Origin: Actinomyces timonensis DSM 23838
GTDB taxonomy: Bacteria; Actinomycetota; Actinomycetes; Actinomycetales; Actinomycetaceae
Direction of reading: 5' to 3'
Length of the DNA: 64,000 nt
Assembly: GCF_000295095.1 (NCBI RefSeq)
Contig: NZ_JH806633.1
Span: 62,001-126,000 of the forward strand
Positions 57,824 to 64,000 of this stretch are shown in pieces (position 1 is the first letter of the stretch; every line of letters begins with the position of its first letter). Below the pieces are notes generated by a model. It saw only the letters and a program-made list of their open reading frames with translations. It had not been told where the DNA came from and ran no database searches. The position numbers and the translations under genes are program-made.

Positions 57824-58744
57824 ATGGACACCCGCTTCACCGGCGTCATCCCGCCGGTCATCACCCCCTTCACCGCCAGCGGCGACGTCGACTACGACGA
57901 CCTCGACAAGATCATCGACCACCTCATCGATGGCGGCATGCACGGCCTGTTCGTGCTCGGCTCCTCCGGCGAGGTCGCCTACCTCACCGACGCCGAGCGC
58001 GACGAGATCGTCAAGCGGACCGTCGCCCGCGCCGCCGGCCGCGTGCCGGTCCTCGCCGGCGCCATCGACACCACCGCCAAGCGCGTCATCGAGCACGCCA
58101 AGCGCGCCGAGGCCCTGGGCGCCGGCGGCATCGTGGCGACCTGCCCCTTCTACGCCATCAACGACGAGGAGGAGTTCGCCGCCCACTTCCGCGCCATCGC
58201 CGCCGCGGTGTCGATCCCCGTCTTCGCCTACGACGTCCCCGTGCGCCTGGGGGGCAGGAAGCTGTCCCGCGACCTCCTCGTGCGCCTGGGCACCGAGGGC
58301 GTCATCGCCGGCGTCAAGGACTCCTCCGGTGACGACGTCGGCTTCCGCCGCCTCGTGGCCGCCAACAAGAAGGCCGGCCACCCCCTGGCCCTCCTGTCCG
58401 GGCACGAGCTCATGGTCGACGGGATGCTCCTGCTGGGCGCCGACGGCTTCGTCCCCGGCTACGGCAACGTCGAGCCGCGCCCCTACCGCGAGATGTGGGA
58501 CGCCTCCCGCGAGGGAGACTGGGCCCGCGTGCGCGACATCCAGGACAAGATCGCCGCCGACTTCGAGACCGTCTTCGCCGTCAAGGGCCGCTCAGGCGAC
58601 GCCACCGGCATCGGCGCCTTCAAGACCGCCATGGTCGAGCTCGGCATCATCAAGTCCAACAACATGGCCTTCCCGATCAAGCCCCTCGAGGGCGCCAACA
58701 AGGAGGCCGTCGTGGCCATCATGAAGGAGGAGGGCCTCATCTAA
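57824..58744 (+). CDS. nanA: N-acetylneuraminate lyase
   Basis: A 306-residue DHDPS/NAL-family aldolase: GLFVLGSSGEVAYLT (the GSSGE loop), FAYDVPVRLGG with the Tyr, and IAGVKDSSGDD with the Schiff-base Lys. NAL splits sialic acid into ManNAc and pyruvate. The family also contains DHDPS and other lyases, but the neighbouring ROK kinase and NanE make NAL the best call. Preceded by AGGAAGAAC. Lies 63 nt after the transporter ATPase. Confidence 0.88.
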   Translation: MDTRFTGVIPPVITPFTASGDVDYDDLDKIIDHLIDGGMHGLFVLGSSGEVAYLTDAERDEIVKRTVARAAGRVPVLAGAIDTTAKRVIEHAKRAEALGAGGIVATCPFYAINDEEEFAAHFRAIAAAVSIPVFAYDVPVRLGGRKLSRDLLVRLGTEGVIAGVKDSSGDDVGFRRLVAANKKAGHPLALLSGHELMVDGMLLLGADGFVPGYGNVEPRPYREMWDASREGDWARVRDIQDKIAADFETVFAVKGRSGDATGIGAFKTAMVELGIIKSNNMAFPIKPLEGANKEAVVAIMKEEGLI

Positions 58745-58752
58745 ATGCCCAT

Positions 58753-58790
58753 GGGGCTCGGGTCCGGGCGCGCGCCCGGACCCGAGCCCC
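58753..58790 (+). terminator. 38-bp perfect palindrome after nanA
   Basis: Two 19-bp exactly complementary arms with no spacer, centred at 58771/58772, followed by a C-rich tract. In RNA it forms a long stem with a small loop. Probably an attenuator that lowers kinase and epimerase expression relative to nanA. Confidence 0.75.
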
Positions 58791-58881
58791 CACCCTCCCT
58801 CTCCTCTTCCCCGAACGACTGCCCCGCTTCTCCGCCCGCTTCTCCACCGCGCCCGCCCGGGCCGACGACGAAAGGACTCCC

Positions 58882-59919
58882 ATGGCCCCCACCGATGCGT
58901 CCGGCCAGGCGCCCGCCCCGGGCGCGCCCAGGGCCAGCGGCGAGGCTGGCTCCCCGGTCGTCGTCGGGCTCGACCTGGGCGGCACCAAGATGGCGGCCGC
59001 CCTCGTGGGAGCCGACGGCGCCCTGCTCGGCCCCATCGCCTCCATCCCCACCCCCGCCCACGACGGCCCGGGCGCCATGCTCGACGCCATCGCCTCCCTC
59101 GTCATGGAGGCGGCGCGCGCGGGCGCTGCCAGCGCGGGGGAGGGGCCTGGCGGGCCCGTGGCCATCAGCGCGGTGGGCATCGGCACCGCCGGCGTCGTCG
59201 ACGTCGAGCGCGGGGAGATCGTCTCGGCCACCGACGCCATCACCGCCTGGGCCGGCACGCGCGTCGCCGAGGGCGTCCAGGCCCGCCTGGAGGCAGGGGG
59301 CCTGGGCCGCCTGCCCATCCACGTCGAGAACGACGTCGACGCCTACGCGGCGGGGGAGGCCTGGCTCGGCGCCGGGCGCGGCACGCGCTGCGCCCTCATG
59401 GTCGCCGTGGGCACCGGTGTGGGCGGCTCCGTCCTGCTCGACGGCGCCCCCCTGCGCGGCGCCCACCACGTCGCCGGGGAGATCGGGCACATGCCCTCCG
59501 GCCTCGCCGCGGCCGAGACCTGCACCTGCGGGCGCCGAGGCCACCTCGAGCCCATCGCCGCGGGCCCCCAGATCCACCGCCGCTACCTCGCCGCCGGCGG
59601 GGACCCCTCCGCCGCCAACGCCTACGACGTCGAGCAGCGCGCCCAGGCGGGCGACGAGCTCGCCGCGCGCGTCTACCGGGAGGCCGCCGTCGCCCTGGCC
59701 CAGGCCATCGCCGGAGTGGCCACCGTCCTCGACCCCGAGCGCGTCATCATCTCCGGCGGCCTGGCCAGGGCCGGCGAGCTGTGGTGGGGCCCTCTGCGCG
59801 AGACCTTCGCCTCGGAGATCATCGAGCCCCTGGCCGGCATCGGGATCGTCCCCGCCGAGCTCGGCACCACCGCCCCCATCATCGGCGCCGCCAGGGGCGC
59901 CCTCGCCCTCCTCGACTGA
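58882..59919 (+). CDS. nanK: ROK-family kinase, probable N-acetylmannosamine kinase
   Basis: A 345-residue ROK sugar kinase: phosphate motif VVGLDLGGTKMAAALV (about residues 26-41), VENDVDAYAAGEAWLGAG, VAVGTGVGGSVLLDG, and GEIGHMPSG. The zinc motif reads TCTCGRRGHLE instead of CxCGxxGCxE, with His in place of the third Cys. Between nanA and nanE the substrate is most likely ManNAc. The N-terminus has an extra Pro/Ala-rich stretch of about 20 residues. AAAGGA precedes ATG 58882. Confidence 0.85.
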   Translation: MAPTDASGQAPAPGAPRASGEAGSPVVVGLDLGGTKMAAALVGADGALLGPIASIPTPAHDGPGAMLDAIASLVMEAARAGAASAGEGPGGPVAISAVGIGTAGVVDVERGEIVSATDAITAWAGTRVAEGVQARLEAGGLGRLPIHVENDVDAYAAGEAWLGAGRGTRCALMVAVGTGVGGSVLLDGAPLRGAHHVAGEIGHMPSGLAAAETCTCGRRGHLEPIAAGPQIHRRYLAAGGDPSAANAYDVEQRAQAGDELAARVYREAAVALAQAIAGVATVLDPERVIISGGLARAGELWWGPLRETFASEIIEPLAGIGIVPAELGTTAPIIGAARGALALLD

Positions 59920-60001
59920 GCCGCCAGCGCCCCGCGGCGCCCGGCCCCCGACCGCATCCCACGTCCCGCCCCATGAACGCCCCACGAAAGAAGGCCACGC
60001 C

Positions 60002-60733
60002 ATGACCGCCACGAACGAGACCGAGCCCGGCCAGGCCCTCCTCGACCGCCTCAAGGGGGGCCTCATCGCCTCCGCCCAGGCCTACCCCGGCGAGCCCATG
60101 CGCGACCCCCGCACCATGGACGAGGTCGCCCAGGCCTGCGTGGCCGGCGGCGCCGTCGGGATCCGCGCCCAGGGCCTGGCGGACCTCGCCCTCATCTGCC
60201 AGCACGTCGACGTCCCCGTCATCGGTCTGTGGAAGGACGGGCACGACGGCGTCTTCATCACCCCAACCCTCACCCACGCCATCGCCGTGGCCGCCACCGG
60301 CAGCCAGATCGTCGCCCTCGACGGCACCCGGCGCCCCCGACCCGACGGGCTCACCCTCGCCCAGACCGTCGAGGGGCTGCGCGCCGCCCGCCCGGGCACC
60401 CTCATCATGGCCGACTGCGGATCGGCCGACGACGCCCGCGCCGCGCAGGACGCCGGCGTAGACATCCTGGGCACCACCCTGGCCGGGTACACCGGCGAGC
60501 GGCCCAAGACCGACGGGCCCGACCTCGAGCTCGTCGACGAGATCGTCGGCTTCGCCTGTCTGCCGCTCGTCGTCGAGGGGCGGGTCCACACCCCCGCACA
60601 GGCCGCCTCCGCCATGGAGCATGGCGCCTTCGCCGTCGTCGTGGGCACCGCGATCACCCACCCCACGACCATCGCCTCCTGGTTCGTCAGCGCCGTGGGG
60701 GGAGCCGGCAGGGGCAGTGAGGGCGCCGCCTGA
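60002..60733 (+). CDS. nanE: ManNAc-6-phosphate 2-epimerase
   Basis: A 243-residue TIM-barrel epimerase: LKGGLIASAQAYPGEPM, GGAVGIRAQG, PVIGLWKDG, IVALDGTRRPRP, IMADCGSADDA, DILGTTLAGYTGERPKTDGPDLEL, LPLVVEGRVHTP. It converts ManNAc-6-P to GlcNAc-6-P. GIRAQG and LDGTRRPRP carry the usual active-site residues. Last gene of the operon; nagA and nagB are not in the window. Confidence 0.93.
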   Translation: MTATNETEPGQALLDRLKGGLIASAQAYPGEPMRDPRTMDEVAQACVAGGAVGIRAQGLADLALICQHVDVPVIGLWKDGHDGVFITPTLTHAIAVAATGSQIVALDGTRRPRPDGLTLAQTVEGLRAARPGTLIMADCGSADDARAAQDAGVDILGTTLAGYTGERPKTDGPDLELVDEIVGFACLPLVVEGRVHTPAQAASAMEHGAFAVVVGTAITHPTTIASWFVSAVGGAGRGSEGAA

Positions 60734-60935
60734 GCGCTCATTGCGGATTCCCAGGTGGGAGGCCATGCCGGGACGCGTGGGGCTCATGGGGCTCGCGGGG
60801 CGATTGAGGCGCTGATCTGGTGTGTCATACGCCGAAAATCGGCTCAGCAACTGACAAAACGCCTCACTTGTGCATAGCGTTGCGGCCAGTGGCACCACCC
60901 AACCGAGGTGCCGCTCCACGACCGAGAGGCAAGAC

Positions 60936-61220
60936 ATGTCCGTCAACCGCACCGAGCTCATCGCAGCCATCGCCGCCAAGACCGATCTGAAGAAGACCGA
61001 GGCCGACGCGTTCCTCGCCGCCTTCCAGGACGTCCTCGTCGAGAGTGTCTCGAAGGGCGAGGCTGTCAAGATCACGGGCCTGATGGGTGTGGAGCGCGTC
61101 AAGCGCGCTGCCCGCACTGGCCGCAACCCCCGCACCGGTGAGGAGATCCAGATCCCCGCGGGCTACGGCGTCAAGCTGACCGTGGGCTCGGCCCTCAAGA
61201 AGGCCGTCGCCGACAAGTGA
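60936..61220 (+). CDS. hup: HU-family DNA-binding protein
   Basis: A 94-residue HU: MSVNRTELIAAIAAKTDLKKTEADAFLAAFQDVL, VKITGLMGVERVKRAARTGRNPRTGEEIQIPA with the RNP-containing DNA-binding arm, and VGSALKKAVADK. It compacts the nucleoid. ATG 60936 follows GAGAGGCAAGAC. Single gene with its own terminator. Confidence 0.95.
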   Translation: MSVNRTELIAAIAAKTDLKKTEADAFLAAFQDVLVESVSKGEAVKITGLMGVERVKRAARTGRNPRTGEEIQIPAGYGVKLTVGSALKKAVADK

Positions 61221-61278
61221 GTCCGGCCGAGAGGGCTGCGGGACGCGAGAGGCGTCCCTGAGCCGTCCAGATGACCTC

Positions 61279-61313
61279 AAGGGGTGCGCCACCGAGACGG
61301 TGGCGCACCCCTT
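61279..61313 (+). terminator. hup terminator
   Basis: A 16-bp perfect stem (61279-61294 with 61298-61313), AGA loop, then CTCGTC. About 60 nt after the hup stop. Confidence 0.85.
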
Positions 61314-61400
61314 CTCGTCGCTCCGCGGGAGGAGGCATCATGGGCGACATCGTCCACGCGGACGAGGACCGGTTCGTCGCGCCCCTCGTAGCCTGGTGAT

Positions 61401-62183
61401 ATGAGCCAGACAACATCCGGGATCCCCCCGGCCCTTCTCATGGAGGGGCTGTGCAAGGCCTTCGGCCAGAAGATCGCCGTCAACATGCTCAGCCTGTCAG
61501 TCCGCACGGGCTCCATCTACGGCGTCGTCGGCCCCAATGGGGCGGGCAAGACGACGACGCTGTCCATGTGCACCGGCCTCCTGCGCCCCGACGCCGGCCG
61601 CGCCCTCGTCCACGGCGTCGACGTGTGGGCGGACCCCGCCGGGGCGAAGACGCTCCTCGGCGTCCTGCCCGACGGTCTGCGCACCTTCGACCGCCTCAAC
61701 GGCCTCGAGCTCGTCACCTACTCGGGGCTGCTGCGCGGCATGGACCGCGACGTCGTCACCGAGCGGGCCACCGAGCTGCTCCACGTCCTGGAGCTGTGGG
61801 ACGCGGGCAAGACCCTCGTGGCCGACTACTCCGCGGGAATGCGCAAGAAGGTCCACCTGGCCTGCGCGCTCGTCCACTCGCCCTCCGTGCTCGTCCTCGA
61901 CGAGCCCTTCGAGGCCGTCGACCCCGTCGCGGCGAGGTCCATCCAGACGATCCTGCGCGACTTCGCTCAGGCCGGCGGCACGGTCATCATCTCCAGCCAC
62001 GTCATGGCCACGGTCCAGCGCTTCTGCACACACGTGGGCGTCATCGGCGCCGGACGGGTCCTGGCCGCGGGCACCACCGACGAGGTCGCCGCGGGGGAGG
62101 ACCTCGATACCCGGTTCGCCCAGCTCGTGGGCGGCCCGACGACGACGGAGGGGCTGTCATGGCTGCGACCCTCATCCGACTGA
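61401..62183 (+). CDS. ABC transporter ATPase
   Basis: A 260-residue ATPase: Walker A GPNGAGKTTT (about residues 44-53), GVLPDGLRTFDRL, signature YSAGMRKKV, Walker B VLVLDEPFEAVD, SSHVMATV. The degenerate signature YSAGM is common in drug or multi-substrate exporter ATPases of this type. Overlaps the permease gene by 25 bp. Confidence 0.9.
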   Translation: MSQTTSGIPPALLMEGLCKAFGQKIAVNMLSLSVRTGSIYGVVGPNGAGKTTTLSMCTGLLRPDAGRALVHGVDVWADPAGAKTLLGVLPDGLRTFDRLNGLELVTYSGLLRGMDRDVVTERATELLHVLELWDAGKTLVADYSAGMRKKVHLACALVHSPSVLVLDEPFEAVDPVAARSIQTILRDFAQAGGTVIISSHVMATVQRFCTHVGVIGAGRVLAAGTTDEVAAGEDLDTRFAQLVGGPTTTEGLSWLRPSSD

Positions 62184-63859
62184 GGTGGAGGCTCACCCTC
62201 AACGCCATCACGCGGAACGCCTGGACGACGGTCGCCGCCGTCCTCGGCGCGCTGTGGGGGCTCTCGGTCCTGGGCGGGGTGATCCCGGGCTCCGTGCTCC
62301 TCGGCGCCAGGGCGGGAACCGGCGACGCCGCCCTCGTCCTCGGCGCTGTCGGCGCCCTGCTGGTGCTGGGCTGGGCGCTCGTCCCCCTGCTCGTCGTGGG
62401 AGTCGACTCGACTCTCGACCCGCGGGCCATGGCCGCGTGGATCGCGCCCTCGCGCCCCCTCGCCGTCGGCCTGGCCGTCGCCGGGGCCCTCGGGATCCCG
62501 GGGATCGTCACCAGTGTCGTCGTCCTGCTGCCCGCGATCACCTGGATGGTCGCCGGCCACTGGCTCGCGGCCCTGCTCGCGCTGCTCATGGCGCCGGTGG
62601 CGCTGGCCACCTGCGTGCTCCTGTCGCGGATCGTGGTCATCGGACTCGGGGTCTCGACGACGCGGCGCGGCCGGGACGCCAGTGGTGTCATCGCCGCCGT
62701 GCTCGTCATCGGGGGAGTGCTCCTCATCAACGCGTTCAACGCGCTCGCGAATCGCGCGCAGGGCGTGTCCCTCGAGGGCCTGCGCGCGGCGGCGCGGGCC
62801 CTCGGCGCGAGCCCCCTGGGGTGGACGCTCGCGGCCCCCGGGGAGCTGGCGCAGGGCAGGCCCGGGGTCGCCCTGGGCGAGGCGATCGGGTCGGTCGCGC
62901 TCGTCGCGCTCCTCATCCCCCTCTGGGAGCGGGTCATGGCCCGCGTCATGACAGGGCCCGCCCGGAGCGCCGGACGCGCTGACGCCTACGCCTCGGCGAG
63001 GGCCGCGCGCGGAGGGGCTTCAGCGGTGGACGCGCTGGCCTGGCACAAGCGCCTGTCACGGCTCATGCCCTCTCCCGCGGCCGCCGTCGCCGCGAGGTGC
63101 CTGAGGTACTGGCGCGCGGATCCCCGCTATCTCACGCAGGCGCTCGGCGTGGTCCTCGTGCCCGTCATGCTGGCGGTCGTCGGAAGCCTCCACGCCGCCA
63201 CGGCGGCATCGAGCTCCGGGCGCGACGCCTCTCCATCGGATGTGGTGACCATGGCCATCGGGCCCGCGTTCATGGCGATCATCGCCGGCTGGTCCCTCCT
63301 GAACGACCTCGGCTACGACTCGACGGCGCTGTGGTCGCATATCAGCGCTGGCCTGCGGGGGCGCGATGACCGCCTCGGCCGCGTGGTGGCGGCGCTCCTG
63401 TGGCAGGTCCCCGTCCTGACGGGGACGCTCCTCGCCCTCGCCGGGTGGACGGGGCGCTGGGCCATGGTGCCGCTCATACTCGGCGCGATGGCGGCGATTC
63501 ACGGCACGGCGCTGGCATGGTCCTGCGTCGTGAGCACGCTCGTCCTCTGCGAGGTCAACGCCCCTGGGGAGAGCCCTTTGAAGTCGAGGACCTCGGGCAC
63601 CGTTTTCGTCGCGGGGCTCCAGCAGGCAGTGGGCTTTCTCGTGATCCCGCTCATCAGCGCGCCGGTCTGGGGTCCCGCGATCGCGGTGGCCTCGGCGGGC
63701 GCGTGGGCCTGGGGCTGGGCCGTGCTCGTGGGCGGGGTGCTCTGGGGCGTCGCCGGCGTCGCGGTGGGCGTCGCCGCCGGCGGGAGGGCGCTGGATCGGC
63801 GCGAGGTTGCGGTTCTCGCCACTATCTCGTCCTGGCCGGGGCATATGGAGGTGCGCTGA
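62159..63859 (+). CDS. ABC exporter membrane protein
   Basis: A 566-residue polytopic protein (about 12 hydrophobic segments) from ATG 62159, within the ATPase gene. No binding domain. The two genes make a complete ABC-2-like exporter of unknown substrate. An RRGRDASG loop and a large central hydrophilic part (about residues 265-320) separate two halves, suggesting an internally duplicated permease. Confidence 0.8.
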   Translation: MAATLIRLRWRLTLNAITRNAWTTVAAVLGALWGLSVLGGVIPGSVLLGARAGTGDAALVLGAVGALLVLGWALVPLLVVGVDSTLDPRAMAAWIAPSRPLAVGLAVAGALGIPGIVTSVVVLLPAITWMVAGHWLAALLALLMAPVALATCVLLSRIVVIGLGVSTTRRGRDASGVIAAVLVIGGVLLINAFNALANRAQGVSLEGLRAAARALGASPLGWTLAAPGELAQGRPGVALGEAIGSVALVALLIPLWERVMARVMTGPARSAGRADAYASARAARGGASAVDALAWHKRLSRLMPSPAAAVAARCLRYWRADPRYLTQALGVVLVPVMLAVVGSLHAATAASSSGRDASPSDVVTMAIGPAFMAIIAGWSLLNDLGYDSTALWSHISAGLRGRDDRLGRVVAALLWQVPVLTGTLLALAGWTGRWAMVPLILGAMAAIHGTALAWSCVVSTLVLCEVNAPGESPLKSRTSGTVFVAGLQQAVGFLVIPLISAPVWGPAIAVASAGAWAWGWAVLVGGVLWGVAGVAVGVAAGGRALDRREVAVLATISSWPGHMEVR

Positions 63860-64000
63860 GACGGAGGCCCGGGCCTGTGACATGCGCGGATGCGGCATGC
63901 CGGCGTCCGGGTGATGGAAGGGGCGGACGGTCTTCACGACATGACGTCTGGTGATCGAACATCCTACAATTCAATCAGGAGCGCGCAGGCGCCCATCCCG
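63860..64000. other. No gene seen at the right edge
   Basis: The last 141 bases contain no ORF with coding character and no clear terminator. The final 60 bases turn less GC-rich (CCTACAATTCAATCAGGAG), which may be the promoter and ribosome site of a gene beyond the window. Confidence 0.5.

Overview
The window is high-GC DNA (roughly 65-70% by eye) with actinobacterial style: GTG/TTG starts, overlapping ATGA/GTGA junctions and a tmRNA tag ending in ALAA. The host half carries ftsEX with a secreted M23 peptidase, smpB-ssrA, HU and a sialic-acid (nan) catabolic cluster. An Actinomycetaceae host (Actinomyces/Schaalia-like) fits best; this is inference from gene content, not a database match.

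Positions 1 to about 38,543 are the right part of a siphovirus prophage whose left end, presumably with the integrase, lies outside the window. Left to right: a rightward recombination/replication block (RecT, C5 and DPPY-type DNA methylases, RusA-like resolvase, a DUF4326 protein, and a replication initiator whose own coding sequence holds palindromic and tandem-heptamer repeats that look like an origin); a 19-bp bidirectional terminator; a leftward repressor and a rightward Cro-like gene back to back; a run of very small early ORFs with an SSB; HNH endonuclease, small and large terminase; a portal-MuF fusion, prohead protease, HK97-type capsid and connectors; tail genes with a GGGAAAC -1 frameshift for the G/GT tail chaperones; a 1301-aa tape measure with an NlpC/P60 domain; baseplate/minor tail genes; a two-domain endolysin with a strong internal start; holins; and a multi-enzyme receptor-binding cassette (Spherulin4-like, SGNH and pectate-lyase folds). 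Three small leftward genes behind a palindromic promoter close the prophage. Its right end is a 3' tRNA fragment (attR).

From about 38.6 kb the host chromosome resumes: two dynamin-like GTPases, a second SSB, ftsE-ftsX-M23 peptidase, smpB and ssrA. Just downstream of ssrA lies a ~1.45-kb segment bounded by two near-identical terminator copies and littered with tmRNA/tRNA 3'-end-like fragments. It carries a hicAB pair whose HicA lacks its N-terminus, and looks like the remnant of an element that used ssrA as an integration site.

Next come a leftward purine permease fused to an OHCU decarboxylase domain and a leftward GntR/FadR-type regulator. The rightward nan operon follows: Tat-type lipoprotein SBP, permease, permease-ATPase fusion, ATPase, nanA, ROK kinase, nanE. 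GTCAGAC-type repeats lie in front of both the SBP gene and the permease genes, suggesting one regulator acts at two promoters; hairpins after the SBP gene and after nanA should grade expression. HU and a two-gene ABC exporter end the window.
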